Positions 6,235 through 11,466 of a stretch of DNA of 11,466 nucleotides are shown piece after piece. The position numbers were made by a program, and so were the translations under genes. Within the stretch, counting starts at the first letter, position 1. Each line of letters begins with the position of its first letter. Source of the DNA: Microcaldota archaeon (GTDB lineage Archaea > Micrarchaeota > Micrarchaeia > Micrarchaeales > Micrarchaeaceae); contig JAKATY010000048.1 of NCBI GenBank assembly GCA_021827955.1, forward strand, positions 1 to 11,466, written 5' to 3'. Under the pieces are notes generated by a model that worked only from the letters and a program-made list of their open reading frames with translations, had not been told where the DNA came from and did no database searches.

Positions 6235-6801
6235 ATGGTTTACGTGGACTCTTTGACAGTGATGTTGCTCAGCTTGGGTCTGAGCTCTCTTTTCCTAGCA
6301 CTATATCTCCTTGGTAAGGGGATGAACAAGAAATGGATAAGTAGCATAGTTCCTCCGATATTCGCTCTCGGTTTTTTTGATTTCATAAGCGGCTTCCTGA
6401 TGTCCTTCATGTGGCCGCTTCCAGGAGCCTATAACATGCTGTTCGGGGATCCTATACTCGTGCTTGGCCTCATAATGATGGTAGGGGCATACATGCATAT
6501 CAAGAACATCAGCATAAACAGTCTATCCATATTCGGCTTTTTCCTGGGCATATACCTTGCAGTTGAAGCTGCAGGCATGGTGGCATTCAATCTCGAGTCC
6601 GGACAATACTTCTATAACGATACCACCAATAACATATTCGCAGCGCTGTCAGGCATATTCTCCCCTCTAGTATATGCTAATGCGAAAGGCAGCGGAAGAT
6701 ACGCATATTACTTCCTGTTCGTTCTGCTGCTGATAACCGCGTTCCTTGCCTTCTTTATAGGGTACGCAGGCATATTTAGCCATCTGGGATCTCCACCGTA
6801 A
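6235..6801 (+). CDS. DUF981-like polytopic membrane protein, function unknown
   Basis: A very hydrophobic 188-aa protein with about six predicted helices (roughly residues 5-26, 37-60, 72-88, 97-118, 133-150 and 157-180). The segment MSFMWPLPGAYNMLFGDPILVLG, with WPLPG and an FGDP turn, resembles the conserved core of the DUF981 family of archaeal and actinobacterial membrane proteins; this is from memory. No catalytic motif is visible and the only charges are in short loops, so no function is proposed. The frame extends upstream to ATG 6160, but those 25 residues are basic and overlap the promoter region. ATG 6235 has an AAGTGG ribosome-binding core at 6225-6230 and begins a clean first helix. 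It is divergent from the transporter gene and followed directly by a poly-T terminator. Confidence 0.8.
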   Translation: MVYVDSLTVMLLSLGLSSLFLALYLLGKGMNKKWISSIVPPIFALGFFDFISGFLMSFMWPLPGAYNMLFGDPILVLGLIMMVGAYMHIKNISINSLSIFGFFLGIYLAVEAAGMVAFNLESGQYFYNDTTNNIFAALSGIFSPLVYANAKGSGRYAYYFLFVLLLITAFLAFFIGYAGIFSHLGSPP

Positions 6802-6803
6802 AG

Positions 6804-6845
6804 CCTTTTTTTCTTTTTTCTTTTTTCTTTTTCCTTCCTTTTTCT
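6804..6845 (+). terminator. Poly-T/polypyrimidine transcription terminator
   Basis: Starting 3 nt after the stop at 6801 there are 42 consecutive pyrimidines, with T-runs of 7, 6, 6, 5 and 5 separated by single or double C. Archaeal RNA polymerase terminates at T-rich runs on the non-template strand without needing a hairpin, so this is a strong tandem terminator for the membrane-protein gene. It isolates that gene from ribB. Confidence 0.8.
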
Positions 6846-6935
6846 AGTTCTTTCTTGCGCACATGCTTCTTAGCCCGAGCTTTCCATTAAAGCGCGCACA
6901 CAAAAAGGAAGCCTCTAAATCAAAAATTTGCTATG

Positions 6936-6945
6936 TTTTATTATA
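6936..6945 (+). promoter_or_regulatory. Probable TATA box for a leaderless ribB transcript
   Basis: TTTTATTATA is centred about 26 nt upstream of ATG 6966, the distance expected between a TATA box and the initiation site in archaea. Transcription would start at or next to that ATG, giving a leaderless mRNA. No ribosome-binding core precedes 6966. The rest of the 6846-6935 gap shows no gene. Confidence 0.5.
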
Positions 6946-6965
6946 CTAACCTGACAAATACAATC

Positions 6966-7706
6966 ATGTCGATTGAAAAAGCTGCAGAAGCGTTAAGGAA
7001 AGGAAAACCTGTGCTTATCTTCGATTCTGCAACGAGGGAGGGAGAGACCGATATAGTGATGGGTTCGGAATTCATAACTCCTTCTTCAATACGGATGATG
7101 AGAAAGGATGGCGGAGGCCTGATTTGCGTTACTATGCCCGGTTCTGCAGCTTCAGTGCTGGGGCTTGATTATCTTCTCAAGATCTATGAGAGGAGTAAAA
7201 TGCCTTTTGTAAAAAATCTTTATCCAAACGACATACCCTACGGAGAAAAATCCGCGTTTTCTATAACGATAAATCATAGGAAAACATTTACGGGCATACC
7301 AGATGTCGACAGGGCGTTGACTATATCGGAGTTCTCCAAGATTTTAGGCAAAGCAATCCTTTCAAAAGATGCAAGATCAAAGGCGAGTACAAATCGCGCG
7401 TTCGGAAGGAATTTCAGGACTCCCGGACATGTTTTCACATTGATAGCTTCTGAGAACCTGCTGGCTTCAAGGAAAGGGCATACAGAACTTTCCATGTACC
7501 TTGCCTATAGGGCAGGCATAACTCCCTCTACTACGATTGTAGAGATGCTCGGAGATGACGGCCATTCCCTCTCGAAAAAGCAGGCGATGCTTTACGCAAA
7601 GAAGAAAGACCTCGTTTTCATAGAAGGCAGAGAAATAATAGAAGACTTCTTTTCAAGGCACGGCACCGCGAAGCAGCAGCATAACCATGCCCGATCTTTC
7701 CGATGA
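6966..7706 (+). CDS. ribB: RibB, 3,4-dihydroxy-2-butanone 4-phosphate synthase
   Basis: Converts ribulose 5-phosphate to formate and L-3,4-dihydroxy-2-butanone 4-phosphate, the four-carbon precursor of the xylene ring of riboflavin. It is a 246-aa monofunctional archaeal-type enzyme with no GTP cyclohydrolase II domain. Seen: DSATREGETD (20-29), the acidic metal and substrate loop; LYPNDIPYGEKSAFSITINH (85-104); KTFTGIPDVDRA; RTPGHV (151-156, metal-binding His155); GHTEL (171-175); and VEMLGDDGHSLSK (192-204). The match to the Methanocaldococcus jannaschii enzyme as I recall it is strong throughout. ATG 6966 is preferred over ATG 6933 because the TATA-like box overlaps the extra 11 codons and the homologous N-terminus begins at MSIEKAAEAL. 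A His/Arg/Gln-rich tail of about 17 residues follows the domain. No other riboflavin gene is adjacent. Confidence 0.95.
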   Translation: MSIEKAAEALRKGKPVLIFDSATREGETDIVMGSEFITPSSIRMMRKDGGGLICVTMPGSAASVLGLDYLLKIYERSKMPFVKNLYPNDIPYGEKSAFSITINHRKTFTGIPDVDRALTISEFSKILGKAILSKDARSKASTNRAFGRNFRTPGHVFTLIASENLLASRKGHTELSMYLAYRAGITPSTTIVEMLGDDGHSLSKKQAMLYAKKKDLVFIEGREIIEDFFSRHGTAKQQHNHARSFR

Positions 7707-7751
7707 AAATCCGCCTTAGGTCGCTCTGTAATCCAGCACCTCATTCCAAAT

Positions 7752-7761
7752 AAAATATAAA
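7752..7761 (+). promoter_or_regulatory. TATA box of the 226-aa hypothetical gene
   Basis: AAAATATAAA is a good archaeal TATA match. Initiation about 26 nt downstream (near 7783) would give a leader of about 27 nt carrying GTGAT at 7802-7806 before ATG 7810. The 103-nt ribB-hypothetical gap holds no further recognisable element. Confidence 0.5.
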
Positions 7762-7809
7762 TTGTTGCATTCAATATCTTTCCAAACTCTTTTGTTTTTA
7801 TGTGATACG

Positions 7810-8490
7810 ATGCCCAGTTCCTACGCCACAAAGAGCCAAGACAGCAGTGGCTATTCGACCGATATAAAATCCATCGGCATGGTAGAACGCGCTCTCAGGA
7901 ATATATCCTATGGCGATTGGCGCTTGCGCATACCGCAGCAGGCAAAGATAAAGCTTGTGGAGGCACATCTCTCAAAAATGGAGGAGATGCTTCCGGGCTT
8001 CAAATATGACTACCATTCAATGGACAAATTCGTCTCGAGCATAAACATGCTTCCGCTTGAAGATGCAAAGAGGTTTGTCTGTGCGCTGGAATCGATAGCG
8101 TACTTTTATTCAAGCACTTTCGAGAAGGACACTGCGCTTCTTGTAGTGACAGGGCTCCTTTCGTGGCCCGGGAGCGCAGAGGCCACCGAGAAGCACAGGA
8201 AGATAATACTGCGCAGGCTCTATTCAAAGACCTTGCACTATAAGAAAAGGCTGTCATATTATGATAGCAGGATCTCATTGCTTTACGAAGAGCTGCAGAA
8301 AAGCAACACCGGTATTTTCCGTTTTATCAAAAAAAGGAAGGCCGCACGCATTTCTGCATTGCTCAAATCTCTAGAGCCGAAATATACGAAGGTGAAGGAA
8401 GGTTATAGCACACATTCCTTGCTGTTCGAAAAAGTTTCTGGAGAAAAACCAGATCAGCAGCGGGCGCCTCCGCCAGAAGAGATGCAATAG
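7810..8490 (+). CDS. Hypothetical soluble helical protein, 226 aa
   Basis: I do not recognise the family. The protein is predicted soluble and mostly helical, with no signal peptide or membrane helix. Visible regions: a Ser/Tyr-rich N-terminus (1-20); amphipathic helices (about 22-115) containing SIGMVERALRNISYGDWRLRIP and a hydrophobic LEDAKRFVCALESIAYFY; a basic helical region (128-190) with KIILRRLYSKTLHYKKRLSYY and FIKKRKAARISALLKSLEPKY; and a short Pro/Glu-rich tail (PDQQRAPPPEEMQ). The basic central helices could bind nucleic acid or a partner, but that is speculation. The start at ATG 7810 has GTGAT at 4-nt spacing; an upstream TTG frame to 7762 overlaps the promoter. Its TAG directly abuts the stop of the convergent nuclease gene. 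Confidence 0.75.
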   Translation: MPSSYATKSQDSSGYSTDIKSIGMVERALRNISYGDWRLRIPQQAKIKLVEAHLSKMEEMLPGFKYDYHSMDKFVSSINMLPLEDAKRFVCALESIAYFYSSTFEKDTALLVVTGLLSWPGSAEATEKHRKIILRRLYSKTLHYKKRLSYYDSRISLLYEELQKSNTGIFRFIKKRKAARISALLKSLEPKYTKVKEGYSTHSLLFEKVSGEKPDQQRAPPPEEMQ

Positions 8491-9744
8491 CTAGTTCAGA
8501 TCTATCTCTTCTCCTACCTTTGGCGCGTAAGCCTCAAATCCTTCTCCTCTAAGCTTTTCTGCAAACATCTTTGTGTTCTCTTCGCTTCCATGCATGCAAA
8601 TCACAATATTTGGAGCGCTTTCCCTCACGTATTTGTACAGGTCGCTCATGCCGGCATGCGCTGAAAAGTCGAAAAGCGTAACGTTATTGCTTATCTTTGT
8701 TCTCTTTTCGTCTATCGTTATGAACCCGCTTTTAAGAAGAGTACTGCCGTTTGTGCCTTCTATCTGATAGCCGGTGAGCAGTATCTCCGAATTCCTGTTG
8801 AGCTTAGTTATGTAGTCAAGTACGGGCCCGCCGTTGAGCATGCCAGCTGTGGTCAATATTATTGAAGGTTCAGACAGCGCGATTTCCCTGTCGGATCTGT
8901 CGCTTATCACGGTTGCTCTTTCCACAGCTTTTTTAAGCAAGTGCGGATCTTTTATGAAATCCGGATGCCTTGCAACTATCCTTGTGGCTTCTCTTACCAT
9001 GCCATCCATGTATATGGAGTCGGCAAGACCGTTTTCGTAAAGCACGGAAAGTATCTCCTGGCCTCTTCCTACCGCAAAAACCGGAAGCAGTGCGTTGCCT
9101 CCGTTTTCAAGCACCTCCTTCACCTTTTTTATGAATTCCTTTATGAGTTCCTTTCTATCTGGATGATCCTTGTATGCATATGTTGATTCTATTGCAAGAA
9201 TGTCGCTCTTTACTATTCCAGCGCCAGCATGCAACGTCTGCGGCTGCAGCTTAAAGTCGCCCGTATACACTATCCTCTTGTTTTCCCTAGCATCAAGCCT
9301 CTCAAGAAGTATGCTCGCGCTTCCTGCTATGTGCCCTGCGTCATGGTATTCTATGAGAAAGTCTCCGTATTCTATCTCGGAATTGTATTCGACATTAGTA
9401 TAATGCTTTTCAAAGTTTCTAAGCTGTTTCCTATGAAATTTTTCCTGCTTGTGCTCCCTGCGCGCTATCTTCATCGAATCGTTGAGCAGAAGCTCCGAAA
9501 GCTCAAGCGTAGGCGCAGTGCCGAAAGAATCAGGCAGCATCGAGCTGTAGAGCGCCGGCGACATTCCACTGTGATCCAGATGGGCATGGCTGAGCAGGAA
9601 AGCATCAACTTTCCCTGCTTGCAGGGGGTATTCTGTTTTGTGGTCGAGCTTTACGCCGTAATCAAAAAGAAAGCTCTTGGAGTCCTTTACTAGGAGCCCC
9701 GATCTTCCGACTTCCTGCGCTCCACCGAGAAGCTTTATCTTCAT
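8491..9744 (-). CDS. Beta-CASP metallo-beta-lactamase ribonuclease, aCPSF2-like
   Basis: A 417-aa enzyme of the metallo-beta-lactamase/beta-CASP nuclease family, acting in RNA 3'-end processing or decay. All catalytic motifs are present: motif 1 Asp28 (FLFDYG), motif 2 HAHLDH (53-58), motif 3 His138 (DAGHIAGS), motif 4 Asp163 (YTGDF), beta-CASP motif A Glu185 (AIESTYA), motif B His363 (FSAHAG) and motif C His385 (CMHGSEEN), plus PVFAVGRGQE (221-230). There is no N-terminal KH region, so it is not the long aCPSF1 that terminates archaeal transcription. The opening KIKLLGGAQEVGRS and the length fit aCPSF2 better than aRNase J. ATG 9744 is chosen because the domain begins there; the frame extends to 9801 without similarity. 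It is divergent from the winged-helix membrane protein. Confidence 0.92.
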   Translation of the reverse strand: MKIKLLGGAQEVGRSGLLVKDSKSFLFDYGVKLDHKTEYPLQAGKVDAFLLSHAHLDHSGMSPALYSSMLPDSFGTAPTLELSELLLNDSMKIARREHKQEKFHRKQLRNFEKHYTNVEYNSEIEYGDFLIEYHDAGHIAGSASILLERLDARENKRIVYTGDFKLQPQTLHAGAGIVKSDILAIESTYAYKDHPDRKELIKEFIKKVKEVLENGGNALLPVFAVGRGQEILSVLYENGLADSIYMDGMVREATRIVARHPDFIKDPHLLKKAVERATVISDRSDREIALSEPSIILTTAGMLNGGPVLDYITKLNRNSEILLTGYQIEGTNGSTLLKSGFITIDEKRTKISNNVTLFDFSAHAGMSDLYKYVRESAPNIVICMHGSEENTKMFAEKLRGEGFEAYAPKVGEEIDLN

Positions 9745-9761
9745 CCGATCTATCTGACAAA

Positions 9762-9799
9762 TTAGCAATCCAAGGGAAAAATACATTGCTAAACATTGC
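9762..9799. promoter_or_regulatory. Candidate operator: three phased GCAAT/ATTGC elements
   Basis: Between the divergent nuclease and winged-helix genes, TTAGCAAT (9762-9769) and ATTGCTAA (9785-9792) form a perfect 8-bp inverted repeat. CATTGC at 9784-9789 is repeated directly at 9794-9799. The GCAAT/ATTGC cores are therefore 20 bp and 10 bp apart, about two and one helical turns. The inverted repeat flanks a weak minus-strand TATA-like stretch (9772-9782) for the nuclease gene. A DNA-binding protein, possibly the adjacent winged-helix protein, may bind here; that is inference. Confidence 0.4.
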
Positions 9800-9815
9800 A
9801 AGCGTAGGAAAAGTG

Positions 9816-9830
9816 TTTAAAATATATAAA
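9816..9830 (+). promoter_or_regulatory. TATA box of the winged-helix membrane protein gene
   Basis: TTTAAAATATATAAA is the best archaeal TATA box in the window. Initiation about 26 nt beyond its centre would fall near 9849, giving a leader of under 10 nt that includes part of the GTGAT core (9850-9854) before ATG 9858. It argues against the upstream in-frame ATG at 9786, which would put the promoter inside the gene. Confidence 0.65.
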
Positions 9831-9857
9831 TGTTACCATCTTATAGATAGTGATGCG

Positions 9858-10613
9858 ATGTCCGACGAAATAAATTTTGTCGATCTCATGGCGCTTTCTA
9901 AGCTGGGCCCAGACAGCGTGGTAGAAAAGTTTGGCGGAATGATAAATTCCTCGTTTTTCGACTCCTCCAACATACTCGGTACTCTCAAGGTAAAGGGGCT
10001 CATAGATTTCACTACCTCTTTTCCGGGGCAGAGCGCGATTACCATCACCGAGCAAGGCAAGCAGCTGCTTAACGAGGCGAATACAAAGGCAAACGAGCCT
10101 TTCGATCAACTAGATTTTACGCTGCTTACGCAGCTTTCAGGCGGGAAGAAGACACTTGCGGATCTCAGCGGAGCAGTGAACCTGAGATCCCGCGACATGG
10201 CGCTTCATCTTTACAAGCTTCTCAAAACGCAGTATTTGAATTCGGAATTCAGGAATGGGCTTCTTGACATAGCACTGACGGAAAAGGGTTTCCTTCAGGT
10301 AAAGGCGGGAATGCCACAGCCTCAGCCTGCGGCAGGTTCGCAAGCGCAGCAAGTGCAAGGCGGACAGCCCTCTCAGCAGGCTCAGGCACAGCCTTCGAGT
10401 TTCGCGCAGCAGGCGCAGCCTTTCTCCGAAGCGGCTCCTGCCTCAGCAGGTGTAACCCAATCTCCTCCTCAGGGTGCGCAACCGCAGGATAACATAGAAA
10501 AGATAATAGGCGAAGCGAGAAGGAAGAAGGCAAGGCGCAATCTTACTTTGCTCCTGGTAATCGTATTGATACTTGTGGTGCTCATAGCTCTTCTGAAGAT
10601 GAGGATAATCTGA
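9858..10613 (+). CDS. Tail-anchored protein with tandem winged-helix-like domains
   Basis: A 251-aa protein of unusual build. Residues 8-73 and 86-149 each look like a winged helix: helices followed by a short strand pair and a closing TEQGKQLL or TEKGFLQV, the 'T-x-x-G' wing ending typical of archaeal regulators. Residues 152-211 are a low-complexity Gln/Pro/Ala/Ser linker. A charged helix (DNIEKIIGEARRKKARR, 211-227) precedes a single hydrophobic segment (229-247, LTLLLVIVLILVVLIALLK) and a 4-residue end. With RRKKARR on the cytosolic side, the winged-helix part faces the cytoplasm and the protein is tail-anchored. It may be a membrane-tethered transcription regulator or a protein-protein adaptor. 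The exact family is not recognised. ATG 9858 follows GTGAT at 3-nt spacing. It is divergent from the nuclease gene. Confidence 0.82.
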   Translation: MSDEINFVDLMALSKLGPDSVVEKFGGMINSSFFDSSNILGTLKVKGLIDFTTSFPGQSAITITEQGKQLLNEANTKANEPFDQLDFTLLTQLSGGKKTLADLSGAVNLRSRDMALHLYKLLKTQYLNSEFRNGLLDIALTEKGFLQVKAGMPQPQPAAGSQAQQVQGGQPSQQAQAQPSSFAQQAQPFSEAAPASAGVTQSPPQGAQPQDNIEKIIGEARRKKARRNLTLLLVIVLILVVLIALLKMRII

Positions 10614-10618
10614 TCCGA

Positions 10619-10651
10619 GCGCGAATTTGTCGGGCGTTCGGTGCGCGAATT
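10619..10651. repeat. 9-bp direct repeat upstream of the acyl-CoA synthetase genes
   Basis: GCGCGAATT occurs at 10619-10627 and again at 10643-10651, 24 bp apart, inside the 52-nt gap before the synthetase beta gene. The gap contains no convincing TATA box. The repeat may be a regulator-binding site, or chance. Confidence 0.4.
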
Positions 10652-10665
10652 AGGCAAGTGGTGTG

Positions 10666-11289
10666 ATGGCTGTATTATTGGACTATATTGAAGCGGAAAG
10701 GATGCTTAAGAGATACGGCATAAAAACAGTGAGAAGCGCTTATGTCAAAAGCGGCGAAGAAGCTGTAAGATTTTCCAACGGGAAGCCCTTGGTAATGAAA
10801 GTCCTTTCTCAGCAAGCGTTGCACAAGTCTAAGAGCGGCCTTGTAAAGCTGAATCTATATACGGAAAAAGAGGTGCGCGATGCATTTTCTTATCTTGCAA
10901 AGCGGGCATCATCGCTGAAACTCTCCGGCTATAAGATCCTTGCACAGGAGATGGCGCCAAGCGGAATCGAGATAATTGTGGGTGGCAAGGTAGACCCGCA
11001 ATTCGGCAAGCTTGTACTTGTGGGCCTTGGAGGCGTATACGTAGAAGCTTTCAAGGATGTCGCCGTAAGGGTGTGCCCCATAGGCAGCTACGATGCAAAA
11101 AGCATGATAAGCCAGCTCAAGTCGCGCAGCGTAATCGCGCCGAATCCGGGAGCGGAGAGGATGGTGGAATCCCTTTTGCTTAAAGCGTCAAAAATGATAA
11201 TGGAAAACAACATAAGCGAGCTTGACCTCAACCCTGTGATATTGTATCCTGACGGCTACAACGCCGTGGACCTAAGGATAATGAAATAA
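10666..11289 (+). CDS. Acetyl/acyl-CoA synthetase (ADP-forming), beta subunit (ATP-grasp)
   Basis: The ATP-grasp subunit of ADP-forming acyl-CoA synthetase, which makes ATP, the free acid and CoA from acyl-CoA, ADP and phosphate. This is the archaeal route of acetate formation and substrate-level phosphorylation. It has 207 aa, a little short of the usual ~230. Seen: VMKVLSQQALHKSKSG (43-58), matching the family's conserved V.K....HKS..G segment, with His53 at the position thought to be phosphorylated; VGLGGVYVEAFKDVAVRVCP, matching the family's glycine-rich (G)LGG..VE..KDV..R..P motif; and ISELDLNPVIL near the C-terminus. GTG 10663 is also in frame, but ATG 10666 follows the GTGGTGTG ribosome-binding core. 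The alpha subunit starts just downstream, so the two are co-transcribed as separate chains. Confidence 0.92.
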   Translation: MAVLLDYIEAERMLKRYGIKTVRSAYVKSGEEAVRFSNGKPLVMKVLSQQALHKSKSGLVKLNLYTEKEVRDAFSYLAKRASSLKLSGYKILAQEMAPSGIEIIVGGKVDPQFGKLVLVGLGGVYVEAFKDVAVRVCPIGSYDAKSMISQLKSRSVIAPNPGAERMVESLLLKASKMIMENNISELDLNPVILYPDGYNAVDLRIMK

Positions 11290-11372
11290 GAGATTAGATG
11301 CACGCAGCGCGCAAAGCAATTCGTTCGTGCTACACGTTCAAAAAGGTGGGTTTTACGGAAGGAAAAGGGAAA

Positions 11373-11466
11373 ATGTATGCGAATCTGGAACACATAATGA
11401 ATCCGAAGAGCGTTGCTATAGTTGGAGCTTCGCCGAATCAGGAAAAGGTCGGGCATGTAATACTGC
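11373..11466 (+). CDS. Acetyl/acyl-CoA synthetase (ADP-forming), alpha subunit (N-terminus only, 3' truncated)
   Basis: The first 31 residues are visible: MYANLEHIMNPKSVAIVGAS, then PNQEKVGHVIL. The pattern (L..I..PKSVAIVGAS....K.G..) is the standard opening of the CoA-binding Rossmann domain of the alpha subunit of ADP-forming acetyl-CoA synthetase. The gene runs off the window. It is on the same strand as the beta subunit and would supply the CoA-binding and succinyl-CoA-synthetase-like domains. The start is uncertain: ATG 11373 fits homologues and has a purine-rich GGAAGG about 10 nt upstream, but the frame is open back to ATG 11298, 8 nt after the beta-subunit stop, which would add 25 basic residues. 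Confidence 0.88.
   Translation, partial: MYANLEHIMNPKSVAIVGASPNQEKVGHVIL

Noticed and set aside
6834..6911. 10-bp inverted repeat CTTCCTTTTT/AAAAAGGAAG as a structured element
   Set aside because: One arm lies in a 42-nt polypyrimidine tract, where a match to a purine run is expected by chance, and the 58-nt spacing is long.
9229..9693. 154-codon plus-strand open frame inside the nuclease gene
   Set aside because: Antisense to a beta-CASP gene with all catalytic motifs; the translation has no recognisable features and results from codon bias of the real gene.
10318..10490. Repetitive CAG/GCG-rich DNA in the winged-helix membrane gene as a tandem repeat
   Set aside because: It encodes the Gln/Pro/Ala/Ser linker; the units are imperfect and irregular, consistent with low-complexity coding sequence rather than a DNA repeat array.
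1..11466. tRNA or rRNA genes, CRISPR arrays, insertion sequences
   Set aside because: No regularly spaced repeats, transposase reading frames, terminal inverted repeats, or tRNA-like cloverleaf sequences were seen on reading through the window; the gaps between genes are all shorter than about 170 nt.

Overview
The window is archaeal. It combines a Suf iron-sulfur cluster operon, an archaeal-type DHBP synthase, a stand-alone AlaX tRNA editor, a beta-CASP nuclease of the archaeal CPSF type, and the start of a beta-alpha pair for ADP-forming acyl-CoA synthetase. TATA-like boxes lie about 25-35 nt upstream of several starts, ribosome-binding sites have a GGTG or GGAGG core, termination is poly-T, and AUA and AGG/AGA codons are frequent. 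The overall flavour (compact, small proteins, a DUF981-like membrane protein) suggests a DPANN/Micrarchaeota-like or Thermoplasma-associated lineage. That placement is inference; no rRNA or marker gene is present to fix it.

Layout. Positions 1-4515 (+): sufB (5' end outside the window), sufD, sufC, sufS, sufU. This is a full assembly set: scaffold (SufB-SufD), ATPase (SufC), cysteine desulfurase (SufS) and a zinc-type sulfur acceptor (SufU). Positions 4554-6161 (-): an EamA/DMT transporter followed by alaX, probably one operon, convergent with the suf operon. Positions 6235-6801 (+): a six-helix DUF981-like membrane protein, divergent from the transporter and ending in a 42-nt polypyrimidine terminator. 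Positions 6966-7706 (+): ribB (riboflavin), probably leaderless. Positions 7810-8490 (+): an unrecognised 226-aa protein whose stop codon directly abuts the stop of the next gene. Positions 8491-9744 (-): an aCPSF2-like beta-CASP ribonuclease. Positions 9858-10613 (+): a tail-anchored protein with two winged-helix-like domains, divergent from the nuclease. Positions 10666-11466 (+): the beta subunit and the first residues of the alpha subunit of ADP-forming acetyl/acyl-CoA synthetase.

Most distinctive points: (i) the SufS-SufU pair carries the hallmark residues of the Gram-positive zinc-dependent SufS/SufU system, yet SufU lacks the insertion that normally marks that family; (ii) the nuclease and the membrane-anchored winged-helix protein are divergent, and the region between them holds three GCAAT/ATTGC elements spaced 20 and 10 bp apart, a candidate operator; (iii) AlaX has Asp where the usual zinc-binding Cys of CGGTH sits. 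No mobile element, CRISPR array, tRNA or rRNA was seen, and no gene-free stretch exceeds 300 bases.
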